A DNA stretch of 64,000 nt from JAICLK01 sp963810525 (GCA_963810525.1 CAWENB010000001.1:1-64000); one strand, 5' to 3'. Counted from the first letter of the stretch, positions 23,858 through 33,194 are shown. Numbers and translations are program-made. The notes: generated from the sequence alone by a model not told the origin.

Positions 23858-25048
23858 CTACAGCCCAGCTTCGTACCACTGTTCACTGCCAGGATTTGTA
23901 CAATTGGTGACACGGAGTTGTGTACCATTCGTGGTGCTGCTGCCGGGGTCGTTAATACATCCCCCAGTACTGACATCCAGGAGTTCGTGGCCGGACCATG
24001 TCCACAAGTCACTATTGTTGCAGGTGTCCGTGACTAAGTAGTACGTTGAACCGACATTCGGGACAGCGTTGCCCGTATCAGCACAGATACCCTGACCGTT
24101 TTGAAGATAGAACTGGCCGTTACCATTCTTGGTGATGTACCATCTCTCGGAAACGTAGTTGCCGCAACTATAGATGCCAATGACCGTGCCGTTGGATTGG
24201 CTGCTGTTATTGTCGTTCATACAGAGCTTCCGGTCGTAACCGTTCTGGAGCGAGCCGGACCAGGTGGAGCCGGAAAAGCCGCCGGGGTTGCCGAGGCTGC
24301 CTGAGCCGCCACCGGAACTGCTTGAGCCGCCGCCTGAGCCGCCGCCGGAAGATTTCGCCGGTGCAGATTGTTCGAACCATTCCTGATTGCTGGGACTCTG
24401 TGAAGCTGATTTGCATGCCCAAGTATCTATTTGAGCACCGGACCTCGCAGTGCCGCCTTTCACGTCCAAGCACCTATCAACGTCGCTTCTAATTACGACT
24501 CCATTTATTGTGATGTCGCTTGCCGCCATATTAAACAATTGATGCGGCCACCCATTGTTTGTGCCCCAATTCCAAGCGGTCGCATTTTGACTGCCATTAC
24601 ATGGGTACAATCGTTGCAAGTTGCCATTGGTGGTGCTCGCCTGCCAGTCATTAATACACTCATTGGAACCGGCTGCTGATTGCAACATTAACCGTTGGAA
24701 TGTTTTACCCGAAGACGGACCTTTCCATGTACCGTTGTCAAGCACCGACCAAACTTGATCGGCGTTGTACGTACTAGAGCACCTTTCGAGTTGAATATAG
24801 CTGCCCTCGCCGCCGCCAGTAGTGGTTAAGCACCAGCCGGAACCGTAGTTATATGCTTCCAGTATCCCGGTCCATTGTGTCGTAGCGGCATGAGAAGTGA
24901 CATAGAGTGCGGTGCCGATAATGCCGACCATAACAAAACAGGCAACGACTACCACCTTATTGTCTAAGCCGCGTTTTTTAAAGCCAGGTATTTTAAGTTT
25001 ATTGAGCGTGGACGTTTTTTGCTTTTTTTTAGTTTGTTTTGTTTTCAT
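23858..25048 (-). CDS. Secreted or anchored protein with two ricin-type lectin domains
   Basis: 396 aa. Lys-rich N-terminus, one hydrophobic anchor (VVVVACFVMVGIIGTALYVT, about 31-50). First beta-trefoil about 58-228 with repeats containing CLTTTGGGEGSYIQLERC and DQVW, CINDWQASTTNG, CLDVKGGTARSGAQIDTWAC and QEW. A Ser/Gly linker (about 235-262) precedes a second trefoil (KLCMNDNNSSQSNGTVIGIY, ERWYI, CINDPGSSTTNGTQLRVTNC, EQWYE). QxW motifs define ricin B lectins, which bind galactose-like sugars. Likely surface adhesion to host glycans. Minus-strand TATAGT 7 nt before the ATG. Confidence 0.85.
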   Translation of the reverse strand: MKTKQTKKKQKTSTLNKLKIPGFKKRGLDNKVVVVACFVMVGIIGTALYVTSHAATTQWTGILEAYNYGSGWCLTTTGGGEGSYIQLERCSSTYNADQVWSVLDNGTWKGPSSGKTFQRLMLQSAAGSNECINDWQASTTNGNLQRLYPCNGSQNATAWNWGTNNGWPHQLFNMAASDITINGVVIRSDVDRCLDVKGGTARSGAQIDTWACKSASQSPSNQEWFEQSAPAKSSGGGSGGGSSSSGGGSGSLGNPGGFSGSTWSGSLQNGYDRKLCMNDNNSSQSNGTVIGIYSCGNYVSERWYITKNGNGQFYLQNGQGICADTGNAVPNVGSTYYLVTDTCNNSDLWTWSGHELLDVSTGGCINDPGSSTTNGTQLRVTNCTNPGSEQWYEAGL

Positions 25049-25283
25049 AAGTTTTACTATAGATACTTAATTAAGCATAAGCAAGTGCTGAATTAAGAAT
25101 AAGTTTTCAGTTTAACGCTCGAGTTTAGTTTTTTTTAAGAACTCCGCTTTTTTTGGTGCACGATTTTGTAAGACGCACCTGTGCCCAAAATGCCGACCAC
25201 TAATCGGGATGATGTACATCGGTTGTGGCAGTGGCATAACTAGGCTACACTGGAATTTATAGTAAAACGTAAAATATAAACAC

Positions 25284-27896
25284 ATGGACAATCCTGTATC
25301 CGAACCGGCAGTTCACTTGCCCGATGAACACGCTGAAATGTCTGGCGATCAGCCTTTTGAACACGGCGAGCCGGACGGCTCGTCACATGTAGATCTGGTA
25401 GCATCGCTGCCTGTCCAGGCTGACCAATCGCTCGCCGAAACGACGCGCGGACATGCTAGCCACACTCGACCCAATCGACAACGACTGGGGGATCGTTTAA
25501 GAATTGCTGGGGCAGTCCTTGCCGGACTTGCGGTGGCGGCATGTTCTGGAGGTGGCGCTGCGCATGTCGGAGCAGAAGGGAAGCAATCGCCGACTTCCAG
25601 TATTAGCAGGTCCATATCGCCAACTGCCGATATCGACGGTACTATCGATTTTCACGAACGGGTGTTGAGTATCTTTAAGAACACGACGGCACAGGATGGG
25701 TCAGTCATATCCTACACCCCGGACTCAGATGATATTCATGAGGCGCGTTCCGAACTTGCCGCAGCGCCGTCAAATATTTTAGTATCGACACAGTATCTTG
25801 CTGAAGCGACCGATTATTACGGAGCAGCCGCCGCCGTCATTGATGCTCCCGATTACCCTGACTCTGATTCGCTCAAGCAGGCTTTAAACGAAACCGGGGA
25901 TATTACAGACCCCAAGATCAAGGCGCAGGCGGAAGGCGCAATTGATGCTGCATATGTCGAAACTTCCGCTGAAGATGCATCGTCGCAAACTGACGATAAC
26001 GGAAACTACGATGCTGCACTCGCCGAACAGACCCTGCGGACGGACCTGGCGCCCATTAAAAATGTCCCGCGTGTTTTAGAGACTGCAGATCAAATGTTAC
26101 ATGCCGATGCGGCCCAATCATTGCTAGAAGGCTTTTCGCCGTCCGACCCGCCGACCCAGAATGATTTGGAATCGTTCATGAAAAGCGCCGAGAGCATAAG
26201 CGATTCGTCAGTCCGCCACGCAGTCATTCAGGGTGCGGAAGCTACATTTGTACAGGATCTGCTTAACGTGACCGGCCAGTCGTATGGCGGGTATAGTCTT
26301 GAACAAACGCGGTCAATGATTGAAAAGCTGATAACCGACCCGGAAGTGAAGGATCTAGCGCTGGCTGCGCTTACCGGTTACACGCCGGATATCATTGACA
26401 GCGGTGGTTATGTGCAAGATAGTGATAGCACGCTCGCCTTGGAGGAGCTATCCGATAAATATGCATTTTTTAACGATCTCACCAATAGACATGAAGCCGA
26501 ACTCGCCGATTTGCCTATACAGGACGACCAATCACCTGTTCATTATTTCGAAAGTAAAGGCGTCGCTGCTGTCAATCGGGACGAAGCGGCGATTGATGAA
26601 GTGCTAACGGGCTATAATGGCCACGTAACCGCGGAATCCATTCGTACCATAGCGCCACTTACAAACCCGGATGCAACCATCAATCTTTCGAATGTACACG
26701 GCGTGCAGCAGATACCGAACCTCGGCCGGTATTTCGATCCTACGGATGTGAATGGGTCGCAGTCTGAAACGCTGAACCAGTTCGCTGAGATTTACACGAA
26801 AAACGGCAAACTGTACTTTGACATCCCGCGAGAAGCCGGTCTCTCCTTGAGCGCCATTGAGCGGCTGCGGACGATTTTCAACAATGTCAGGCCGATATTG
26901 GATGCGGCATTTACAAGCGGTGACCTGATATCTGTTCACTTCGTCGTCAGCGATGAATATGACCCGTATTATGAACCGGTGGCTCACCAAATGTTGGTAG
27001 TCCTGCCGCAAAACAATGAAGTAAGTAAGTATGCAGGAATTGCAAGGCGCTATCGTCCACGAAGCCGGGCACGCGCTGACGCGTTCAATATTCGCCGGCG
27101 AGAACCCGCCGAGCAATGCAGACACACGCCTGGTCGTCAACACGTGTAATGGGTACGAGATACTACATATGAGAGTCTCCAGTCTGATCTCAAGAATGTT
27201 TATCCAGACATTCTGACTAACTTAAAGGCAGACGCCAACCCCACCGACAAACCACTGATTGAAACGCTCATTAAAATGGTCAAATCAGGTAATATCGACA
27301 ACTTTTTCGGAACCACATCCTATGACACCACCGTTGTGAATAGGTGCCTACCAACTACGCTTGCCGATTTGTTTGATTATGCGATGTACCAGACTGCCGA
27401 CTTTCCGCAGAAATTCAAAGATGATCCGGACAAGTTCAACGACCACCTAAGACAAGGACTTTTTAAGTTGCCAGCCTACCAGGCGTTGCAGAACCAGTGG
27501 GTAAATTCTACTGAAACATACACCATCTACACCACGTTCAACGAGTCAAAGTATGTCATGAAATATACTAGTGATCCGATCGCCCCGGCTGAAGGCCACA
27601 CCGAAGATGACGCGTGGGAAGTTGTTGCCAGTCTGTTCGATGACGCAGTCAATTACCCCAACGCACTCGGCAAAGCTATCGGTGAATTGCCCAACGATGT
27701 GCAATCAGGAGATCAGTCAGACGCCGCCCTTATTGCCGTCAGGATGACACTAACGCTTATCGCCGAACACCACCCTTCTTTGACTAAGCTATGCTTAGAG
27801 CGTATGGATGCCGTAGTCAATAGTGCCGGAGCCTCGAAGGATAACGCGCGGTACTGGTTGCCCATGGATACCCGTAGCCACCCGCAGCACGCATAG
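25284..27896 (+). pseudogene. Large lipoprotein with HExxH metalloprotease motif, two frameshifts
   Basis: First frame: 80-residue hydrophilic start, then RIAGAVLAGLAVAACSGGG, a lipobox-like Cys, and a long helical extracellular region. Coding then shifts at about 27020 into the +1 frame, reading GAIVHEAGHALTRSIFAGEN (HExxH zinc motif), and shifts back near 27165 to YESLQSDLKNVYPDILTNLK and on to TAG 27894-27896. Both shifts coincide with short tandem duplications: GTAAGTAAGTA (4 nt) and CATATG (2 nt). Restored, the protein has about 868 residues. Broken gene or assembly error; an anchored metallopeptidase is the likely original function. Confidence 0.65.
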
Positions 27897-27916
27897 TCTT
27901 GACTGTATGACGTGCA

Positions 27917-27953
27917 TAGCAGGTGTACGAAGCGAGGAATGTCAGGCGCACCG
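27917..27953 (+). repeat. Cassette repeat copy 17 (weak)
   Basis: AGGTGTACGAAGCGAGGAATG then GTCAGGCGCACC keeps GGTG...CACC spacing and part of the middle, but the inner stem is lost. Position, 21 nt after a stop, fits. Confidence 0.4.
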
Positions 27954-27975
27954 ATTGCGACGCCTCAATTTTTTG
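27944..27975 (+). terminator. Intrinsic terminator
   Basis: AGGCG/CGCCT stem followed by CAATTTTTT, overlapping the end of weak repeat copy 17. Confidence 0.65.
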
Positions 27976-28028
27976 TATTAACAATAAATAAAGGCCATAA
28001 TTGATATGCGGAAAGTTGGTGGAACTAA

Positions 28029-29021
28029 GTGTTAGATAAAATCAAGGTCAATGGTAAGTTAACGCTTATGTGGACGGAGGCGGCAAGAGCGCTAGTCTGC
28101 ATGCTGCCGATGTTCGTGGCAACGGGTATAGGGAAAACGGCTTTTTTGGTGTCACTTGGCCAGGGCGGGTTCTTTTTCAGTACTTTATTCTTGCCCAAAA
28201 AAATTAGCGGCAGGATAGTAATGGGCTCGCTCATTATTGCGTTGGGTTTGGGATTTTACTTAATGGGTGGAGCGGTTGCACCAAATCCGTGGATGGCGAT
28301 CATATTTACCTTTCTGGTGTGCATGAACCTTAGTTTTCTGAGCGGTTGGTCAATCGGAGGGCCGCTCGCACTAACCCTGGTAATGATATATACGGCCGGA
28401 TTAAATACTGGTTCGCCGGAAAAAGCATCGGCTAATTTTATAGCATTTGCGTTCGTCCTGGGCTGGTCGGCACTTATATCACTGTTGCCAATATGGAAAC
28501 CGATTGAACCACCAAAAGTGGATACCACGCAAACTAACGGCGCCCTAGCGGAGCAGGGGTTAAGGATGGCGATTGGCGCGTCATTAGCGCTGGCAATTTC
28601 ATACGGTGCCGGGTTTGCAAAATTGGGCTGGGCCCCGAGTGCTGTCGGTAATGTAATTAGGTATGACCGCAAGCTATCGAGAAGGCGTGCCGTAGCCCGG
28701 CTTATTGGCACACTCGCGGGAGCGATATTAGCCGCCATCGGACTGGCATTTATTACAAGCGCGACGGTACTAGTCGCGGTCGGTGGCTTATTTGCCGTGC
28801 TAAACGGGCTATTCAAGAAGACCAAGCTTGGTATGATGCCTTTTTTCTATACTGCCACAATCCTGCTCTTATATTCCGCAAACGACTTATCGACGGGAAA
28901 ATCCAACATTCTGCAGCGCGTAGCCTATAACTTAGTCGGTATCGTCATTGCAGCAATCGTCGTTATATACCCATTCCCGTTGTTGATGAAAAAGGTTAAT
29001 CCCAAATTGGATATTTCATAA
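28029..29021 (+). CDS. FUSC-like multi-pass membrane protein
   Basis: 330 aa from GTG 28029 (GGTGG 6 nt upstream). About ten hydrophobic segments arranged as two halves separated by a polar loop (PIWKPIEPPKVDTTQTNGAL). RRRAVARLIGTLAGAILAAI after a helix pair recalls the conserved segment of FUSC/aromatic-acid-exporter proteins (family known from YccS/AaeB), here with a single repeat and no large cytosolic domain. Substrate unknown. Confidence 0.6.
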   Translation: MLDKIKVNGKLTLMWTEAARALVCMLPMFVATGIGKTAFLVSLGQGGFFFSTLFLPKKISGRIVMGSLIIALGLGFYLMGGAVAPNPWMAIIFTFLVCMNLSFLSGWSIGGPLALTLVMIYTAGLNTGSPEKASANFIAFAFVLGWSALISLLPIWKPIEPPKVDTTQTNGALAEQGLRMAIGASLALAISYGAGFAKLGWAPSAVGNVIRYDRKLSRRRAVARLIGTLAGAILAAIGLAFITSATVLVAVGGLFAVLNGLFKKTKLGMMPFFYTATILLLYSANDLSTGKSNILQRVAYNLVGIVIAAIVVIYPFPLLMKKVNPKLDIS

Positions 29022-29070
29022 TTAGTAAGTGCCGTTTCGCGCTATTTACGTACAGCACCAGGCAATCCAA

Positions 29071-29113
29071 AGCCTTAGGTGTTCGAGACAAAGTACATCA
29101 AGCACACTAAGAT
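29071..29113 (+). repeat. Cassette repeat copy 18, last of the array
   Basis: CTTAGGTGTTCGAGACAAAG then TACATCAAGCACACTAAG. CTTAG pairs with CTAAG outside GTG/CAC; inner stem weak. A TTTTTT run follows at 29145. Confidence 0.7.
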
Positions 29114-29248
29114 GGAGCAAAAAATGACGTTATAACTGGCGGCCTTTTTTATTTCATGCCTGGTTACTTACCGGCAGGGTATGCTATCAGAATATTTTGA
29201 ATCATTCGCCAGAACCGGTTTTGTCTAATATAATCGTAGGATCTAATT

Positions 29249-29998
29249 ATGCGAGACGTTATCTTATTTACGAGCGTGTTTCTAGCTTCGATAGTTGAAG
29301 GTGTTGAAGCCCTGACTATCGTATTGGCTATCGGCACGACGCGTGGTTGGCGCTCCGCGCGTTACGGGGTCTGGGCTGCCATTGCTGCACTGGCGTTAAT
29401 AGTTGCCGTGCTCGGCCCTGGGTTGACGGCTATACCTATCAATGTGCTACGGATTGTGGTGGGCGGTTTGCTTCTTATCTTCGGCCTGCAGTGGATTCGA
29501 AAAGCTGTACTTAGGGCAAGCGGCTTTATACCGCTACACGATGAAGCTGTCATTTTTGAGAAAACGACTTCGAAAGCCCGTAACACAAAATCCATAAAGC
29601 GCGGTGCAATAGATGACTGGTATGCCTTTACGGTCGCCTTCAAAGCCGTGCTGCTTGAAGGATTGGAAATTGCGTTTATCGTCATTACATTCGGTGCTAG
29701 CCAACATTCAGTGCCGCTAGCGGCGTTGAGCGCAGTTGCCGCCGTGCTGGTGGTGGTTGTGGCGGGAATAAAAGTACATAAACCGTTATCTCGAGTTCCG
29801 GAAAATACATTGAAGTTCATCGTCGGTATCATGTTAACTAGCTTTGGCATTTTCTGGGGTTCGGAAGGCATCGGCATACGTTGGCCTGGCAGCGATGCGG
29901 CGCTTCTCGGAGTAATCGCGTTTGTTGCGGCTAGCTCCATCGCACAGGTGAGCTGGCTGAAGCGGGTGTCTGAGCTCCAGAAGGAGCAAGCCCGATGA
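29249..29998 (+). CDS. COG4280-like integral membrane protein
   Basis: 249 aa, seven or so hydrophobic segments. VFLASIVEGVEALTIVLAIG and FKAVLLEGLEIAFIVITFGA carry repeated E-G-x-E motifs like the REGLE motif of FTR1-type permeases, and GLQWIRKAVLRASGFIPLHD follows. The pattern matches the uncharacterised COG4280 family. Metal or cation transport is a guess from the paired acidic motifs. The small gene at 29995 overlaps its stop by 4 bp (ATGA). Confidence 0.7.
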   Translation: MRDVILFTSVFLASIVEGVEALTIVLAIGTTRGWRSARYGVWAAIAALALIVAVLGPGLTAIPINVLRIVVGGLLLIFGLQWIRKAVLRASGFIPLHDEAVIFEKTTSKARNTKSIKRGAIDDWYAFTVAFKAVLLEGLEIAFIVITFGASQHSVPLAALSAVAAVLVVVVAGIKVHKPLSRVPENTLKFIVGIMLTSFGIFWGSEGIGIRWPGSDAALLGVIAFVAASSIAQVSWLKRVSELQKEQAR

Positions 29999-30204
29999 AG
30001 ACACTTACAAGTTTCTTGAGATTTTGGTATCACTTCATCGTCGGTGATGATTACCGAATTGCCCTTGGGGTCGCTTTCGGTTTTGGCTGCTCTGGTCTCC
30101 TGATCCATAGAGAGCATGAACAACTGTGGTGGTTCTTGCCGGTAGTAGTAGTTGCCATGTTATCCCTATCGCTTTGGTTAGAGACGCGGCAGCGTAAGGG
30201 ATAG
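29995..30204 (+). CDS. Small two-helix membrane protein
   Basis: 69 aa: WYHFIVGDDYRIALGVAFGF then LWWFLPVVVVAMLSLSLWLE. ATGA overlap with the COG4280-like gene implies coupled translation; probably an accessory subunit. Confidence 0.7.
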   Translation: MKTLTSFLRFWYHFIVGDDYRIALGVAFGFGCSGLLIHREHEQLWWFLPVVVVAMLSLSLWLETRQRKG

Positions 30205-30616
30205 TGGCATTAGGTTAAGTGGCTTACGGAAAACTTATGAAAATGAAGATGTTATAGCCGTAGCCGGCTTTAATTTACGCCGAACGTATTCCAACATGCA
30301 ATAGAGCGTAAGTAACGCTGATCGTAAGCCGGAAAGACGACGCTTTAGCCGGCCGGCGGCTCAACTATCATGAATTACCGGGACTATATCTAGCTAACCT
30401 TTTCCGATAACCAATCGGATATACCGGATAATCAAGTCGGTATACGGGGCTTCGTACTAAAGCCGGCCTCCAGCCCGCCGCATGCCGCCTATTATTTACG
30501 GATTGGCATTTTGCTACTCACGCTAGCAGGCACTACGTACGCGCAGACAGATGCGGCACCAGTCTTATAGCCGTTCATGTGCGGCCGGGATCGGGGTGTA
30601 GCGGGTAAACATTCAT
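30205..30616. other. Intergenic stretch with short GC-rich repeats
   Basis: About 410 bp without a convincing gene. GCCGG-containing words recur (TAGCCGGCTTT, TAAGCCGGAAAG, TTAGCCGGCCGGCGG, AAAGCCGGCCTCC), giving several possible stems. One open frame without a start, 30394-30570, ends YYLRIGILLLTLAGTTYA then QTDAAPVL, like a signal peptide, and may be a gene remnant. Confidence 0.4.
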
Positions 30617-30633
30617 GCTATAATTACTATAGC
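30617..30633 (+). promoter_or_regulatory. guaB1 -10 element inside a palindrome
   Basis: TATAAT at 30619-30624 lies within GCTATA-ATTAC-TATAGC, a perfect 6-bp inverted repeat and candidate operator. A hairpin GTGCC-GTTTT-GGCAC (30663-30677) follows in the 5' UTR before the ATG at 30699. Confidence 0.5.
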
Positions 30634-30698
30634 AATAAGCTTTACTTAGTAAAAAAATTAAGGTGCCGTTTTGGCACAAGGAAAATGAGGGTTCTTAG

Positions 30699-32147
30699 AT
30701 GAGGTTTATAGAAGGCGAACAACCTGCGTTTGCTTTGACGTATTCCGATGTTTATATAGCGCAACAATTTAGTGATGTGGGTTCACGGGCAGATGTTGAC
30801 CCTAATCCTCACGACGGAACCGGCATGCAATTTCCGGTAGTAGTGGCCAATATGAATGCCATAGCTGGGGATCGTATGGCCGAAACGATTGCCCGGCGCG
30901 GCGGTGTGGCAGTATTGCCGCAGGACATGCCGCCAAACGAGGTCGCTGACTCGATTGCAAAAGTTAAAGCTGCGCATCGTTTTTACGAGACGCCAGTGCT
31001 ACTGGCGCCGGACGTCACAAACATCAGGGCTCGCGATCTGATGCTAGACCGGGCACACGGTGCGGCCGTAATTACGAGCGATGGTACGATGAGCGGGGAG
31101 TTTATCAGCGTCATATCAGATGCGGAATGCGAAGCCGGTGGTCCAGACGCGTTTGTAGGCAGGACGGCCATTAAAGAAATGGTAACTATGGAGACTAATC
31201 TCGATGAAGATACCATGTATGATTGGTTTGACGAACATGAGCGAACGGTCGCACCAGTCATTGAAGAAGGCAGGTTGCTTGGCGTGTTGACCCAAATGAG
31301 TATCGTGCGCGCTGGCTTTTATAAGCCGGCATTGGACAGTGATCGTCAGTTACTAGTTGCAGCGGCAATCGGCATGAATGGTCGGCCGGGAGAACGAGCG
31401 GCAGCATTGCAAAATGTCGGTGCGGACATGATTGTGGTTGATACGGCCCATGGCGAACAATCACCAATGCTCGACGCAATCCTTAAAGTACGCGAGGCAG
31501 TTGGAGATACCATGCCGGTGGTTGCCGGTAACGTCGTAACTGCTACCGGAACCAAAAGATTGATCGAGGCCGGTGCCAACATTGTCAAGGTGGGCGTTGG
31601 TCCCGGGGCAATGTGTACGACCCGGGTTATGACCGGCGTCGGCCGGCCGCAATTTACGGCGGTCGTCGAATGTGCGCAGGCTGCCCGCGAAGTTGAAGGC
31701 CGCATCTGGGCTGATGGCGGCATAATCATTCCAGGCGATGTCGCCAAGGCGCTCGGGGCCGGTGCTACCAGTGTCATGGTTGGTAGCTGGTTTGCCGGCA
31801 GGGCCGAAAGTGCGGCGCGATTGGAACGCGATGAGCAGGGCAGGCCGTATCGGACGAATGCGGGTATGGCAAGCCGCCAAGCAGTCAGTGGCCGCAATGG
31901 AAGTAAATCCGGTTTGGCCGCGGCGCGAGCGGCCTTCTTTGTCGAGGGTATTCATGACTCGCGACACTATCTTGACCTTGAACATCCCGGCGTAGAGTAC
32001 GTTCTCGACCAGATTTGTGCCGGCCTCAGAAGCGCCATGACCTATTCTGGTGCTCGTACGCTGAGGGAGTATCGCGACAAAGTTCTCTTTGGTACCCAAT
32101 CTTCGTCCGGCTATATTGAGGGAAAGCCCCGGCCGAACGGTAGCTAA
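30699..32147 (+). CDS. GuaB1-type IMP dehydrogenase/GMP reductase family enzyme
   Basis: 482 aa. IMPDH/GMPR barrel with catalytic loop KVGVGPGAMCTTRVMTGVGR (Cys nucleophile), FPVVVANMNAIAG near the N-terminus, VVDTAHGEQSPML, WADGGIIIPGDVAKALGAGA and YRTNAGMASRQAV. Residues about 100-210 form the CBS insertion (VLLAPDVTNIRA..., EGRLLGVLTQMSIVRAGF). GPGAMCTTR plus RPQFTAVVECAQAA is the actinobacterial GuaB1 signature; mycobacterial GuaB1 has been described as a GMP reductase, so purine salvage (GMP to IMP) is likelier than de novo synthesis. Confidence 0.85.
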   Translation: MRFIEGEQPAFALTYSDVYIAQQFSDVGSRADVDPNPHDGTGMQFPVVVANMNAIAGDRMAETIARRGGVAVLPQDMPPNEVADSIAKVKAAHRFYETPVLLAPDVTNIRARDLMLDRAHGAAVITSDGTMSGEFISVISDAECEAGGPDAFVGRTAIKEMVTMETNLDEDTMYDWFDEHERTVAPVIEEGRLLGVLTQMSIVRAGFYKPALDSDRQLLVAAAIGMNGRPGERAAALQNVGADMIVVDTAHGEQSPMLDAILKVREAVGDTMPVVAGNVVTATGTKRLIEAGANIVKVGVGPGAMCTTRVMTGVGRPQFTAVVECAQAAREVEGRIWADGGIIIPGDVAKALGAGATSVMVGSWFAGRAESAARLERDEQGRPYRTNAGMASRQAVSGRNGSKSGLAAARAAFFVEGIHDSRHYLDLEHPGVEYVLDQICAGLRSAMTYSGARTLREYRDKVLFGTQSSSGYIEGKPRPNGS

Positions 32148-32204
32148 TACATCTTCTGGTGCAATCGCTTCACCTTTCGTACCGTTAGTGGTTTAATACT
32201 GCTT

Positions 32205-33134
32205 ATGCCTAACACAAAAATCAATACTGCCAAAGTGGTCGTAAAATCGCATAAACTCCGGACCTTTTTTGCAAGTGTCACCGGCGCTATCGCTGTCTGT
32301 CTTATTTTGTCGAGCGTTACGGTTGTGTGGCTCAATCGGACGCTGACCAACACCGGCACTTTTGTCGCCACGGTCGGACCGCTGGCCTCAAAACCGGCAA
32401 TCCAGAATTTTGTAGCCGAAAAGGTCACTGACCAGTTGCTTAAAAATGCATCGACGCAGGATTTGGCACATCAATTGTTGCCGGGCAATCAAATTGCGGC
32501 GCAAGCATCGTCCGTGCTCCAGGATCGGTTAAGTTCACTAGTGCAAACGAATGTCCAGCAAGTTATCCAGTCGCCAGGTTTCCTCACTTTGTGGGAAAAC
32601 ACAATCAGGAGCGCTCACGCGTCCCTGGTGGCACAGCTGAATAACGGCAATCCGTCGAGCATAAATCTTGACCTGAGCCCGGCGATAAACGGTGTGGTAA
32701 GCGAGCTGAAATCGACGCAATTAAGGCCAGTGGCGGATCAAATCACTATTTCGCCAAACGCCGGCAATCTTATCATCAAGAGCAACAATCTCAGCCGGAT
32801 CCACCATTATTACGAGCTGTTCAAGGAGGGGACTTTCGTGATTGTCGGTATCGCCGTTTTGATGGCGGCGCTCGCCATCTGGCTGTCAGTGCGTCACGGC
32901 AAGACGGCCCGGCGTATTCTGTTGGCGACCGGCATCTTAGCGCTGCTTCAGGGATTACTACTGGAGGCGCCGGCGGTGGTTAAGCTGCCCGGTAACGACG
33001 CCGCTGCACAAGCTGCCGCCCGGACGGTCGCCGAAGCATTGCTCCATAATCTGCAGGTCGCCAGCCTTACTCTCGGCGGCTTATGTATCGTGGCTGTCGT
33101 CGGCAGTATACTGTATGTCCGCTATCGTCATTGA
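32205..33134 (+). CDS. Actinobacterial-type membrane protein, paralogue of 44889 gene
   Basis: 309 aa. One N-terminal membrane helix (ITGAIAVCLILSSVTVVWL-like region), an extracytoplasmic domain of about 170 residues (NTGTFVATVGPLASKPAIQN, VTDQLLKNAST), and two or three C-terminal helices (FVIVGIAVLMAALAIWLSVR, ILALLQGLLLE, LGGLCIVAVVGSILYV). The gene at 44889 has the same order and shares VATVxPL. Function unknown. TAATAC 5 nt before the ATG is a leaderless-type promoter. Confidence 0.7.
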   Translation: MPNTKINTAKVVVKSHKLRTFFASVTGAIAVCLILSSVTVVWLNRTLTNTGTFVATVGPLASKPAIQNFVAEKVTDQLLKNASTQDLAHQLLPGNQIAAQASSVLQDRLSSLVQTNVQQVIQSPGFLTLWENTIRSAHASLVAQLNNGNPSSINLDLSPAINGVVSELKSTQLRPVADQITISPNAGNLIIKSNNLSRIHHYYELFKEGTFVIVGIAVLMAALAIWLSVRHGKTARRILLATGILALLQGLLLEAPAVVKLPGNDAAAQAAARTVAEALLHNLQVASLTLGGLCIVAVVGSILYVRYRH

Positions 33135-33194
33135 AATACTTACCCAGAGTCTACTTGGCCGGCGAGCAACCAGTGCTAAGCGACGGGTTGTTTT

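Noticed and set aside
8091..29113. CRISPR array
   Set aside because: Repeat spacing is 0.5-4 kb with genes between copies, copies vary, and no cas genes are present.
8091..29113. Canonical integron attC sites
   Set aside because: The paired RYYYAAC and GTTRRRY ends are not found on either strand, the core is shorter than known attC sites, and no intI is in the window. Only the organisational logic is alike.
7251..29245. Integration at tRNA-Gly with a duplicated 3' end at the right border
   Set aside because: I found no copy of the tRNA 3' sequence near 29-31 kb.
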